In this document: piece after piece, positions 43,993 through 52,784 of the stretch
Layout of the letters: every line of letters starts with the position of its first letter
Position numbering within the stretch: position 1 is the first letter of the stretch
Source of the DNA: Bacteroidota bacterium
GTDB taxonomy: Bacteria > Bacteroidota > Bacteroidia > Sphingobacteriales > Sphingobacteriaceae
Assembly: GCA_023450085.1 (NCBI GenBank)
Contig: JAEXHI010000030.1
Coordinates: 1 to 64,000, forward strand
Reading direction: 5' to 3'
Length of the DNA: 64,000 nt
Position numbers and translations under genes: made by a program
The notes under the pieces: model-generated
The model's input: the letters and a program-made list of their open reading frames with translations, nothing else
The model's database searches: none
What the model was told of the DNA's origin: nothing

Positions 43993-45258
43993 TTATTTTT
44001 TGAGGGTTTCATCAGGTACAGCAAGTACTACGGAGGATAGATTTTGGGCTCCGTCTTTGTCTAAAGAAACCACTCTTATGAAAAGATCTTTTTTGTCGGG
44101 TTTGTTAAGCTCGTCGTTATTTTTACTACAGGAAACAAGCAAAAGACCTAAGCATGCAAACATTACGAATACTCCCGTTTTAATACGCTTGCGACGGATG
44201 ATCAATAGTGGAATGCCAAGAACAGAAAGCAGTGCTAGGCCCGTTAGAGACTTTTGCTGGGTCAAGTCGGCACTGAAATCGTAACTTAATACTTGATTAG
44301 AATTGCCATTTACGGCTTTTGAATTTACCTTACCTAAGGTTACAAAGGTTTTTCCATCCACAGAGGCTTGTATTTCGAAATGATCATTGTTCTGCTCGGA
44401 GATGGTAGTCCATTTCACATGCACCGTATTTGCTTTACTACTTGCGGCTACCGTTCCTAAACCAACGGGAAGTGTGGCCACGTAGTTGCAGTTAATAGGC
44501 AGTGGATAGGGATTGCTACTCTCATCTTTAAGTAACCAATTTTGAGGATCATGTATTTTAGTTCTGATTTGACCTAGGCTTGTTCCTTTGGCTTTGTCAC
44601 AATCTACACGGCCATTGTCAAACTCGGCATCAGTTACGCCCGGTGTTAATACGCCCATTATGGCATTCGTTCCATTGGTAAGTCCTGGAGGTATGGCCGA
44701 ACGGGTTTGCGACATGGCCCATCCCGTAGGGCCATTAGCACTGGCTATCTTATCCCAAGTAGCAGTGGTACTGGCTGGCTGTCCTCCCGCTCCTGCAATC
44801 TCACTGTTCATATGGATACCCGTGATAAACGTAGGTGCCGCGGATGTCCCTGTATAGGCCAACACTTGATCCCCGCCTGCAGAAAGGATAAAATCACCAG
44901 AAACACTAACCGTGCCAACTGAAGCAGCCACAGTTACCCCAGTTTGACCAGTGGCTGTAATCTTCACTTCGGTGTATTGTGCCATGCTACCAGAGGCTTT
45001 CCAAGTAATAACACCCTCTTGGGTGCCAAACGCATTGGTGACGGTACTCCAGCCATTATCTGTAAAATAAATGGTGGTTTGATCTTCGATACCTCCAACC
45101 CTAAGAATCACGAAGGAAAATGTAGATTGGTTGTTGGTGCCATTAATAGCATTATAGCCTACAAAGGCGATATCTCCTGCCGTAAGGGTGGTTATCGCAT
45201 AACCCTTATAGCTTAAGGCCAAAAGGAAGATTAAACAAGAAAGAACTTTAAATTTCAT
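43993..45258 (-). CDS. Unknown exported protein with C-terminal membrane hairpin and internal Cys
   Basis: This 421-residue protein has a signal peptide ending at YAITT. A beta-rich N-terminal region begins TLTAGDIAFVGYNAINGTNNQ, a pattern seen in several Bacteroidota surface proteins. The C-terminus has a helix at 337-354, then RRKR, a second helix (361-376) ending in LLLVSC with Cys377, and a 44-residue polar tail. Two membrane spans with a lipobox-like LVSC inside a protein are unusual. It is the first gene of the four-gene run. No enzyme motif is seen. Confidence 0.65.
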   Translation of the reverse strand: MKFKVLSCLIFLLALSYKGYAITTLTAGDIAFVGYNAINGTNNQSTFSFVILRVGGIEDQTTIYFTDNGWSTVTNAFGTQEGVITWKASGSMAQYTEVKITATGQTGVTVAASVGTVSVSGDFILSAGGDQVLAYTGTSAAPTFITGIHMNSEIAGAGGQPASTTATWDKIASANGPTGWAMSQTRSAIPPGLTNGTNAIMGVLTPGVTDAEFDNGRVDCDKAKGTSLGQIRTKIHDPQNWLLKDESSNPYPLPINCNYVATLPVGLGTVAASSKANTVHVKWTTISEQNNDHFEIQASVDGKTFVTLGKVNSKAVNGNSNQVLSYDFSADLTQQKSLTGLALLSVLGIPLLIIRRKRIKTGVFVMFACLGLLLVSCSKNNDELNKPDKKDLFIRVVSLDKDGAQNLSSVVLAVPDETLKK

Positions 45259-45398
45259 GTGATACGGATTTGCTTATGGTTATGGTAAATCGTAATCAAT
45301 AGGTGAAAGTCACGAAACAATAGCGATCCGTCCCTTCATCCTATTATTGAAGAGCTAAATTATTTAAAGCAATAAGTACCGAATTGTAAAAATGGAAC

Positions 45399-46232
45399 CT
45401 AGCCAGGAAAGAACCAGTTGATGCGGCCGTTCTCAAAAGACTGGTTTTTGCTAAAGAACTTTTGGGGGCTCATTCCCGTTAAAGCCTTAAAGTCTTTAAT
45501 GAGATGCGACTGGTCATAGAAGAGGCTTTCGTAAGTAAGTGAAGTAAGACTATCTTGTTGCTTTACATTTTCCACCCTGTTTTGCAACGTTTGCCTAAAA
45601 CGTGCTATTTTCCTAAATAGCGAAGGGCTTTTACACAAATGGGCATTAAACAGTCTACTCATATGTTGTCTGCTAATGGAAAGCTCATCTGCAATTTGGT
45701 TAATGGTAACATGGGATTTTTCCATTAATTCCAATGCCTTTTCCAACAGGCTAAAATCTTTTTCAACAGCTTTAGCAAGCCAATAATTTTCTATCCTCTG
45801 TCCCAATTGCTCTTCATCCTTTTCGTCTAATAGAGACATCATTTCTTGCTCATAATCAGCAAAAGGAAAAAAACTAAACAGATCTTTTTCGGCATAATGG
45901 CTAAGATCATTCTTTAGAAAGTGATTAAAACCTAAAGGCTTAAAACAAAAAGCAATTTCCCTAATAGGATGTTGATAGGCAAAAGTAATAGGTTGTTGGA
46001 AACCAAAGGTAGCCAACGACAATAGTTTCCGTTGATGGGGATCATTTTTAACCGCTACTCGTCGCTCGCCAATTCGTAATGCAGTATTTTTATAGATAGA
46101 AATAACAACATGGTTGGAGGGAAAAACGAGGTATTCCATCGTATTTTCTTCTCGTTCGGGTTCAAAGATATAGAAGCCTTCAAGATATTTTTTTAGCAGT
46201 TCATTTTTAGGTCTTATAAACTTGAAGTACAT
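45399..46232 (-). CDS. AraC family transcriptional regulator
   Basis: This 277-residue protein starts at the ATG at 46232 (MYFKFIRPKNELLKKYLEG). The N-terminal half is a ligand or effector domain of the type found in Bacteroidota AraC regulators. The C-terminal double helix-turn-helix spans about residues 165-277, with MEKSHVTINQIADELSISRQHMSRLF as the first and SLTYESLFYDQSHLIKDFKALTGMSP as the second motif. It is transcribed on its own after a 140-base gap from the unknown gene. It may regulate that run or the DoxX gene divergent from it, but no operator was identified. Confidence 0.85.
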   Translation of the reverse strand: MYFKFIRPKNELLKKYLEGFYIFEPEREENTMEYLVFPSNHVVISIYKNTALRIGERRVAVKNDPHQRKLLSLATFGFQQPITFAYQHPIREIAFCFKPLGFNHFLKNDLSHYAEKDLFSFFPFADYEQEMMSLLDEKDEEQLGQRIENYWLAKAVEKDFSLLEKALELMEKSHVTINQIADELSISRQHMSRLFNAHLCKSPSLFRKIARFRQTLQNRVENVKQQDSLTSLTYESLFYDQSHLIKDFKALTGMSPQKFFSKNQSFENGRINWFFPG

Positions 46233-46330
46233 GGCGGACAAATTAAGCAAAATAAGTGGAAGCATCTGAAAACCTTCACCATCACTAAAACGATAAAAGC
46301 TCCATTGTTGTTTTAGGGACTAGTAGTTAG

Positions 46331-46343
46331 GGGGCACAGCCCC
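46331..46343. repeat. Short GGGGC-ACA-GCCCC hairpin
   Basis: Perfect 5-bp arms around ACA in the divergent gap. It lies 12 bases upstream of a REP-like copy. Confidence 0.35.
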
Positions 46344-46354
46344 GACACTTATCT

Positions 46355-46390
46355 TGTCATCCAGAGCGCAGCGAAGGATCTCTATCTCAT
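46355..46390. repeat. REP-like intergenic repeat
   Basis: TGTCATCCAGAGCGCAGCGA and the following AGGATCTCT match the copy at 121-175, so both belong to one dispersed family. Confidence 0.6.
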
Positions 46391-46466
46391 CGCAACTAAG
46401 GATTTTCTTAAACCAGTTTAAGTTTTTTAGGCTTTATCAAAACTACATTTACCTACAAATTACATC

Positions 46467-46907
46467 ATGATGGAGAGTAAAATAAACAACCACTATCCGC
46501 AGCTATTTTTAAGGCTTGCCCTGGGAGTCGCATTATTGTCGGCAGTAGCTGATAGATTAGGTTTTTGGCCACCACAATACGCTGCTTGGGGAAATATGGA
46601 AACCTTCATTGCTTACACGGGCAAAATCACTTCCTTTTTACCAAGTGGACTAGCAACCTTCAACGCCTATTTGGCCACTTTTGCCGAAAGTATTTTTGGC
46701 ATATTGCTCATTGTAGGCTTCAAAACGCGTTGGGTAGCTAGATTAACAGGCTTAATGCTGATAGCTTTTGCCATTTCCATGAGTTTAACCTTAGGCATTA
46801 AGGCTCCTTTTGACTATTCGGTTTGGGTAGGTAGCGCCGGTGCGTTTTTATTGGCAACTCAGCCCTCTTTTCGCTTTAGTATAGATGAATTTGGAGCAAG
46901 GAGCTAG
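46467..46907 (+). CDS. DoxX family membrane protein
   Basis: This 146-residue inner-membrane protein has four predicted helices (LFLRLALGVALLSAV, then LATFAESIFGILLIVGF, GLMLIAFAISMSLTLG, and a last hydrophobic segment). It matches the DoxX family, members of which are linked to redox or terminal-oxidase functions. ATG ATG at the start gives two near-equal initiation choices. It is divergent from the AraC regulator, so regulation by it is plausible but untested. A second DoxX gene lies at 62804. Confidence 0.75.
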   Translation: MMESKINNHYPQLFLRLALGVALLSAVADRLGFWPPQYAAWGNMETFIAYTGKITSFLPSGLATFNAYLATFAESIFGILLIVGFKTRWVARLTGLMLIAFAISMSLTLGIKAPFDYSVWVGSAGAFLLATQPSFRFSIDEFGARS

Positions 46908-46953
46908 TGGTTAGGAATTAGGGATTAGTTAAATAGTTCATTCCGTTAATCGT

Positions 46954-47331
46954 TTATTTGCTCCTTAGGAATTGTTGATCTATCCAGCCTCTTTTAATAG
47001 CAATATCTACATAAAACTTTAGCACTGCCGAATCAGGCTCTCGTGTCACTTTCTTAATGGATTTAACTCCAGTTAGCCGCTTCATGGCTCCCATTTTTAT
47101 TTTGTAAATGGACATGCCTTTATAACGCAGATTATGTGTGATTCTTGGGTCCATGGCATTGGTCAATAGATATTTGACCATGTTCGTTTGATGATGATCG
47201 GCAATGTATTCGATGGCTTTGATCACCTCTATTTTCTTTTTGCTATTCAACATTGTGATTAATGTTTTTTCGTCAGTAGTACAGCTACAAAACATTAAAG
47301 TAAGGACGAATATGAGTAATCTGTATTTCAT
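46954..47331 (-). CDS. Small lipoprotein, unknown
   Basis: This 125-residue protein has a lipoprotein signal with lipobox FCSC (Cys17 region). The mature part is Lys-rich and helical, with repeated ALxY-type helices resembling a short HEAT-like stack (IKAIEYIADHHQTNMVKYLL). It is not recognised. It is the last of a run of small minus-strand genes and begins 12 bases after the preceding gene stop. Confidence 0.55.
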   Translation of the reverse strand: MKYRLLIFVLTLMFCSCTTDEKTLITMLNSKKKIEVIKAIEYIADHHQTNMVKYLLTNAMDPRITHNLRYKGMSIYKIKMGAMKRLTGVKSIKKVTREPDSAVLKFYVDIAIKRGWIDQQFLRSK

Positions 47332-47343
47332 TATAATTTTTGA

Positions 47344-47862
47344 TCACTTGCCATCATACTTGTATCTTCTTCTATTAGGCCATTTCCAAATGTACGATTC
47401 ATGTCCTAGGTAATCATATTCCTTTTCAATTAACAAGGGGCCTATTTCTTTAAAATTAAAGTAGGCGAATTGCATCATATCAATTTTAGACCCATCCTTT
47501 AAATAGATAATGACTTGCTTAAAGTTCCAAATTCGATATGGAATTTTAGAAGTGCTAAAGCCTTTAACCATTTCTTTAGGGATGGTTTTGCTTTTGAATG
47601 TCAAAAAATTAAACTCTTTGATCACCTTATCATCAATTACATAGTTTTTTGTAGTGGTCAATAAGGGTGTAATAAACATCTCGGCAAAAGCCCCAAAAAA
47701 TACTATCCCTAAAAAAACCACTAAGTATTCTTTAAAACCCATTGCCTGAAAATCTCTGAATAGCGCATAAAACATCATGAGAAACAAAATCAAAAAAAAT
47801 AATGCAAAAATCAACCGTCCAGTAGGGATTATTGGATTAAAGTGTGTTTTAAAATTCTCCAT
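47344..47862 (-). CDS. Small membrane protein with PH-like tail, unknown
   Basis: This 172-residue protein has two helices near residues 17-33 and 45-65 (LIFALFFLILFLMMFYALF, YLVVFLGIVFFGAFAEM). A basic, beta-rich soluble part follows (YVIDDKVIKEFNFLTFKSKTI) that resembles the bacterial PH-like fold. No family is certain. Gaps of 12 bases to the next genes on both sides suggest co-transcription. Confidence 0.55.
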   Translation of the reverse strand: MENFKTHFNPIIPTGRLIFALFFLILFLMMFYALFRDFQAMGFKEYLVVFLGIVFFGAFAEMFITPLLTTTKNYVIDDKVIKEFNFLTFKSKTIPKEMVKGFSTSKIPYRIWNFKQVIIYLKDGSKIDMMQFAYFNFKEIGPLLIEKEYDYLGHESYIWKWPNRRRYKYDGK

Positions 47863-47874
47863 TGATTTTTACTC

Positions 47875-48426
47875 TTATTTCAGTCCTTTATCCCTTATAA
47901 TATCAAAATTTAAAAATCCACGAGACAGCGTTAACACTACAGAATCAGCTTCATACATCGCACTACGGAACTCTCTTTTAAAATCAATCCTTTTACTATA
48001 GTTTTTGGTCATCGCAATATTTACGGAGGGGCTTGTATTACTGCGATCGTATTTGGGTCCGCTAATTTCTCTTTTCGCCAAAATTCTATAATTCCTAACT
48101 ACGCTTTGTTTTTCAGCAAAATAATAGTTAGTGCCCAGAATGAGAAAGGTTAAACAGCTACCAACTACTAAAAAGCAAAAAAAGAAATTGGAAAAATTGT
48201 CCCAAGGGCTGATCTCTTTTAATTTACGTTGAACGAAGATAAAAACAAACCAACCGACCAAATAACACAACCCAATAATTTCTATCCGAATAAGCGTCTT
48301 TTCGAATAGGCCCAGATTGACAAGATTCAGCAAAATAGAAGCAAAAAGAATAGTGTTGAGAATAATTGCTGTTCTATTAGTCTTTGGTAGGAATTTAGTC
48401 TGGAGCTTTCTTCCTTTCTTCTTCAT
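47875..48426 (-). CDS. Small membrane protein, unknown
   Basis: This 183-residue protein has a basic N-terminus (MKKKGRKLQTKFLPK) and three hydrophobic helices (about 20-40, 48-65, 83-100). A soluble basic C-terminal part follows with no recognised motif. It belongs to a run of unknown minus-strand genes, 12 bases from the next. The composition gives no functional clue. Confidence 0.5.
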   Translation of the reverse strand: MKKKGRKLQTKFLPKTNRTAIILNTILFASILLNLVNLGLFEKTLIRIEIIGLCYLVGWFVFIFVQRKLKEISPWDNFSNFFFCFLVVGSCLTFLILGTNYYFAEKQSVVRNYRILAKREISGPKYDRSNTSPSVNIAMTKNYSKRIDFKREFRSAMYEADSVVLTLSRGFLNFDIIRDKGLK

Positions 48427-48484
48427 GGTTTAAGATTAATTTCAACGCGCTATTGACTCTATCATCATTCCGCATCTGTTAATT

Positions 48485-48796
48485 TTACAATCGAAAATAC
48501 GGCCCAACAAAAAATTGGTATAGGTAAATAAACGACAGGATTGTTACTGGGGATGCCACTACCAAAAAACCAATTCCCATGATTTTATTTTGAATAACAA
48601 CCCTTCTCTTTTTTATCCATCCAATAATAATCATCAGGGTGATTACGGTTGAGTTTAATATCGCATAAATGAAATACCCATAGTTTTCATCATATTCGGT
48701 TTTACCAGCCCAATACATCATCACCCATATCAACCCTACCAAAAATGGCAACAGTATCATATAACCGTAAAGGAAAATCGTTTTTATCCTGCTCAT
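48485..48796 (-). CDS. Small membrane protein, unknown
   Basis: This 103-residue protein has three hydrophobic helices (MILLPFLVGLIWVMMYW, YAILNSTVITLMIIIGW, FLVVASPVTILSFIYLY) and short charged loops. It is not recognised. It lies upstream of the other small genes in the run with a 58-base gap. Confidence 0.5.
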   Translation of the reverse strand: MSRIKTIFLYGYMILLPFLVGLIWVMMYWAGKTEYDENYGYFIYAILNSTVITLMIIIGWIKKRRVVIQNKIMGIGFLVVASPVTILSFIYLYQFFVGPYFRL

Positions 48797-48941
48797 GATT
48801 AAACTGAAATCTACTTATAGGTGTTTAGAGGCTTTTTTGATCATTTAGATCGTTAGTCTGTTAATGTACCAGATACGCTTCTTCATCGCTCCATTTATGG
48901 TCCAAAGAATATTTTCAAGGCGATAGTTTTCACCTACTTTA

Positions 48942-49016
48942 CTTGCCTATGCGCTTTTTATCGCATATTGATCGTTGAAATCCCGATATTCAAACAATAT
49001 CTTTTTCATAGGCAAG
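48942..49016. repeat. 10-bp inverted repeat upstream of the small-gene run
   Basis: CTTGCCTATG (48942-48951) and CATAGGCAAG (49007-49016) are exact inverses 55 bases apart. The right copy overlaps the region just after the stop of the 62-residue gene. Function unknown. Confidence 0.4.
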
Positions 49017-49027
49017 CGCTTGTTGAA

Positions 49028-49216
49028 TTACTCTTTCTTTTTTCTACCTTCTTTAATCAACACATAAAGGATGAAGATCAAAGTAACCAAGTAAACAATA
49101 CTCAATGCTGGTTTCTCCACCTTGAAGGTCTGAAAGTCGATCTGCTTGAATAATGCTACGCCAATAACTATGGCAGCAATGGTCAGCGCAAAGGTAGGTG
49201 CTTTTCTATTTTCCAT
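49028..49216 (-). CDS. Very small membrane protein, unknown
   Basis: This 62-residue protein has two hydrophobic segments (FALTIAAIVIGVALFKQ and LSIVYLVTLIFILYVLI) and a Lys/Glu-rich C-terminus. It is short, so it may be a genuine small membrane gene or a chance frame. Support comes from the clear two-helix pattern and the same-strand position above the other small genes. Confidence 0.45.
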   Translation of the reverse strand: MENRKAPTFALTIAAIVIGVALFKQIDFQTFKVEKPALSIVYLVTLIFILYVLIKEGRKKKE

Positions 49217-49393
49217 GTTTTTATGCTTGATTTTACGTTAGCAATAATACTAAAAAGTCCTAGCTAAACATTTGAATTTTTTCAGGTAATCACCATCATT
49301 TCAAAAGACAAGGGTCATGAGTTTTAAAAAAATTCAAAAAAAATAGGCCTTCCGTATGATTTTTCTATTTTAGCGCCCTCAAACAAACGTTCA

Positions 49394-50032
49394 ATGAAAA
49401 AAATCTTTTTAACTCTCTCATTCTTGGGAGCATTCTGCCTTTTCGCTAAAGCTCAAATCAACGCTAGCGCGGGCTTAACTTACACTAACTATGGCGGTGA
49501 CATCAAAAAAGCTTCCCCTGGAGTTCACTTACGAGGGATTTACTACGCTACCGAAAAATCAGGGTTTGGACTTGGCTTTTCGTACAGTTTACCTATAAAA
49601 ACTACTTACAGGGATGAAGATGCTACTTTTAAACGCACAAGTTCATTTATGGCCATTAGTGTATTAGGAACTTATCACCTTATTGGCACCTACGAGTCTG
49701 ATTTCAGTTTATATTTTCCTGTTGGAGGAAGCTATCAGATAGGAACCAACAAATATGCATTAGAAATCAACCCCAATAGTAGTATGCTCCCAACTACTAA
49801 TATTGAAGATGAGAAATTAAATGGCTTAACCATTAATGCAAGTATTGGCTTACAGTTTAGAATTGGAAATCCATACGTTTTTGCAGAAGCAGGATTTGGA
49901 CTAGCAACAGGCAGCACCACCTACAACTCACGTGAAGGGGTAATAGGAAATAATAATCCTGCACCAGGATCAACCACTTTTCAATTGGGAATTAGAATAC
50001 CATTTGGCGCTGTTGGTGGTGGAGTTTATTAA
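49394..50032 (+). CDS. Outer-membrane beta-barrel protein
   Basis: This 212-residue protein has a signal peptide ending at AKAQI. The mature chain alternates polar and hydrophobic residues in about eight strands, such as GLGFSYSLPI, FSLYFPVGGSYQIG and LTINASIGLQF, and has a Gly-rich end (GAVGGGVY). It resembles small OMP barrels (outer membrane protein beta-barrel domain). The ligand is unknown. It is divergent from the small-gene run and ends before a strong terminator. Confidence 0.75.
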   Translation: MKKIFLTLSFLGAFCLFAKAQINASAGLTYTNYGGDIKKASPGVHLRGIYYATEKSGFGLGFSYSLPIKTTYRDEDATFKRTSSFMAISVLGTYHLIGTYESDFSLYFPVGGSYQIGTNKYALEINPNSSMLPTTNIEDEKLNGLTINASIGLQFRIGNPYVFAEAGFGLATGSTTYNSREGVIGNNNPAPGSTTFQLGIRIPFGAVGGGVY

Positions 50033-50055
50033 ACTCCAATAGTATTATTTAAAAA

Positions 50056-50092
50056 GCAAAAAAGGTTCCGCACTTGCGGGACCTTTTTTTGC
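50056..50092. terminator. Terminator between barrel and serine hydrolase genes
   Basis: Arms 50056-50072 and 50075-50092 pair over 17 positions with one wobble, then continue with a T-run. They separate convergent genes. Confidence 0.85.
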
Positions 50093-50106
50093 GTAATGCG
50101 GATATA

Positions 50107-51177
50107 TCATTTGATCACGGCATTTATTTTCGCCCACAAATCATTGTCAAACCCCGACACTGCAAAATTAGGATTGCTTGGATCAGAAGCATTTCCCATT
50201 CGTACAATCACCATGTTTTTACTAGGGATGATGTAAATACGTTGATCATTAGCCCCCATCGCAGCATACATATCTGCCGGTGCATTTGGCACTAAAAACC
50301 CATTATAAACGGTTTGCTCTCCAGGTATCATAAACTTTGGTTTACCATTGAGCCACCATAAATATCCATAAGAAGGATTAATGTTTTGGGAAGTGCTGCA
50401 ACTTTCATTCAGGAAAGCTTCGTTAATAATCTGCTCGTTTTTCCATTTGCCTTTATTTAACGCCAGCAGTCCAAATCTAGCCATGCTTCTTGTAGTACTA
50501 TGATATATGGTAAAGATGGCTCCAAAATTCCAATAACCATCCATTCCTATTTTATTTTTTAACTTCTCGTTAAAGTAGGCTTCAAAGCTCTTATTACTCG
50601 CTCCAGCAACCACATCAATTAGTTTCTGGAAAACATTACCATAAGCCCATCTGGTACCCGCATCGGCCACATAGGTAAGGTTAGGTTTAACAACCAATTG
50701 TTTGGTATCATCAATTCCCGTAGTCATAGTAAGCAAATGTCTTACCGTAATCAGGTTCTCTTTATCCAAGGCCATATTAGTCCATGCGATGCCAATATAA
50801 TTCGATGCTCTATTGTTGATATTCAGCAAACCTTCTTGTTGCGCAATACCAGTGGTCGTAGCAACTAATGTTTTACCTGCACTATTCCACTCCCATTCCG
50901 CAGCAGCGTTATGTCCATTGAAATATTCCTCCATTACTATTCTGCCATTCACAAGAACCAGAAATGACTTTGTATTTTTTTGAGCAAGAAATGCCTTTAA
51001 GTCTGCAATAGCGCCAGTATTCCAGTTCAACTGTGTAGCAGCTGTTGTTTCCCATGCTGTACCAGAATTTGCTGGAAAGTACATGGAAGTATTGGATTCG
51101 GTAGGCTTGGGATCACTATGCTTACTGCAGCTTACCAGTAGTAAAATTGCAGATAATATCAGGCTTGCATTTTTCAT
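50107..51177 (-). CDS. Serine hydrolase lipoprotein (class C beta-lactamase fold)
   Basis: This 356-residue lipoprotein, from the ATG at 51177, has the lipobox LLVSC (Cys17). The penicillin-binding-protein fold shows the SxxK motif NSAGKTL (Ser99-Lys102) and the YxN motif in RWAYGNVF. The final KTG-like element is less clear (SKNMV). Relatives act as esterases, peptidases or beta-lactamases; the substrate is unknown. It lies downstream of the SusD gene on the same strand beyond a terminator, so it may belong to the same nutrient locus but is transcribed separately. Confidence 0.8.
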   Translation of the reverse strand: MKNASLILSAILLLVSCSKHSDPKPTESNTSMYFPANSGTAWETTAATQLNWNTGAIADLKAFLAQKNTKSFLVLVNGRIVMEEYFNGHNAAAEWEWNSAGKTLVATTTGIAQQEGLLNINNRASNYIGIAWTNMALDKENLITVRHLLTMTTGIDDTKQLVVKPNLTYVADAGTRWAYGNVFQKLIDVVAGASNKSFEAYFNEKLKNKIGMDGYWNFGAIFTIYHSTTRSMARFGLLALNKGKWKNEQIINEAFLNESCSTSQNINPSYGYLWWLNGKPKFMIPGEQTVYNGFLVPNAPADMYAAMGANDQRIYIIPSKNMVIVRMGNASDPSNPNFAVSGFDNDLWAKINAVIK

Positions 51178-51288
51178 CAACATAAAGGCGGATTTTAAGC
51201 TAAGACTTTATGCTGCGCTAAAAGTCAAATCCTTAATGAGATAATTTTTGATACTAGCATTTGGGCGAAACGGTAAGCCGTTGAAAAG

Positions 51289-51320
51289 AAAAAGGCCTTA
51301 CAGAAATGTAAGACCTTTTT
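51289..51320. terminator. Terminator after the SusD gene
   Basis: Arms 51289-51302 and 51307-51320 pair with one mismatch. On the minus strand they end in a T-run, 20 bases after the SusD stop. Confidence 0.75.
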
Positions 51321-51339
51321 GGCAACCTTGGTATAGCTG

Positions 51340-52773
51340 TTACCTATACGCTGGGTTTTGTGGAATGTTATTATTTGTAATCTCTTGGATAGGGATAGGC
51401 CAGGTTTGATTGTACGGTCCTATTGGAACGGTTAGTGAAGCACCACGCTGTAGCTGTATACGGCTAAATGTATTCGTACGTTTCATGGTCGTCCACGACA
51501 AACCCTCTTCATGCATTTCCCAATCCCATTCTTTCCAAACGGCTTGTTGAAATTGGGCTTGATTTAAACCTGCCAAATCTGGAACTTGAGTTAGATCACT
51601 TTTATTTATTCTTGCCCTTTTACGTATTTGATTAATATACTGATAAGCCTGTGCAGGTCCATTCATAGCATTTTCGGCCTCGCCCGCAATGAGGTACATC
51701 TCTGCCAAACGGATGATAGGAATAGCATAGGGAACTATTGCACCCGAAGGAAGAATTCCACGATCAATAAGCGTTTCATCTACAAATTTATGAAAGAACG
51801 GCCTATCAAGTGTTCCTCCTCCAGGAATTGGATAATTAGACATAATACCCCATTGCAAACGCCTGTCTCCATTAGGGAAACTGGCAATAAAATTTGCCGA
51901 TGGCACCAAAGAAGGCGTATATCCAGCAGCGGTGCAAGAAGCACCATGCAAGCCGTTTCCGCCTCGATCGGCCACGTACTGTTTCTCCCAAATTGATTCA
52001 GTAGTATAAGCTACTTTATGGAAAACATCTGCGTAGTCGTTCACTAAAGTAAAAGGCCCGCGGGTAATTACATCGGTAGCTTTCTGTAGGGCATCTTTAT
52101 AATATTGGGTTTGTTTAAGTGGGTTGCCCGCCATAGTAAGATATACCCTGGCCAGCAAAGCAGTAGCTACCCATTTGTATGCACGGCCCGGCTGCGCAGC
52201 CGCAACCGGAAGATTTGCTTCTGCAAAAAGTAAGTCATCTAATATTTGGCCATATACGTTTGCTTGCGGAGTTCTTGGCAATCTTAGATCATTATAATCT
52301 TCAGCTACTTTTAAAGGCATAGGCACATCACCAAATAATTGTACCAATTGAAAAAAGGCATAACCTCTTAAAAATCTTGCTTCGCCCGTAAGATTTGCGA
52401 TCACAGTTGTACCTAATGGAGCATTAGGTAAATATTTCAAAATAAAGTTAGCATTTTTAATAATGCCATACGGGCCATTCCAAGCATCACGGGCATTGTA
52501 ATATGATTCTGTGGGCTGGTTATTATAAATGGGCAAAGCCTGTTCTACTTGGGAAGATGGAGCTGCATATAGATCGGTGATCATTTCATGCGACGCTGGA
52601 ACGTATAATGGCAACCCACTATATATCCCTTTTACTGTGGCTTCATAATTTCCTGGATTTAAGAAAAACTGATTTGGACTAAGAACGTTCTTCGGTTTTT
52701 CTTCCAATGCACTTTTGCATCCTTGGGCCAAGAACGCTACAAGTGAGATCAATATGATATGTATTTTTTTCAT
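51340..52773 (-). CDS. SusD/RagB-family nutrient-binding lipoprotein
   Basis: This 477-residue surface lipoprotein has a signal with lipobox LAQGC (Cys19). The mature part has the SusD start pattern SALEEKPKNVLSPNQFF, tetratricopeptide-like helices (FLRGYAFFQLVQLFGDVPMP) and the conserved C-terminal RLAEMYLIAGEAENAMNG. It binds oligosaccharide or another nutrient over the mouth of its SusC partner, which is encoded 11 bases upstream. No glycoside hydrolase is in the locus, so the ligand is not predictable here. Confidence 0.9.
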   Translation of the reverse strand: MKKIHIILISLVAFLAQGCKSALEEKPKNVLSPNQFFLNPGNYEATVKGIYSGLPLYVPASHEMITDLYAAPSSQVEQALPIYNNQPTESYYNARDAWNGPYGIIKNANFILKYLPNAPLGTTVIANLTGEARFLRGYAFFQLVQLFGDVPMPLKVAEDYNDLRLPRTPQANVYGQILDDLLFAEANLPVAAAQPGRAYKWVATALLARVYLTMAGNPLKQTQYYKDALQKATDVITRGPFTLVNDYADVFHKVAYTTESIWEKQYVADRGGNGLHGASCTAAGYTPSLVPSANFIASFPNGDRRLQWGIMSNYPIPGGGTLDRPFFHKFVDETLIDRGILPSGAIVPYAIPIIRLAEMYLIAGEAENAMNGPAQAYQYINQIRKRARINKSDLTQVPDLAGLNQAQFQQAVWKEWDWEMHEEGLSWTTMKRTNTFSRIQLQRGASLTVPIGPYNQTWPIPIQEITNNNIPQNPAYR

Positions 52774-52784
52774 GTTACTAAATT

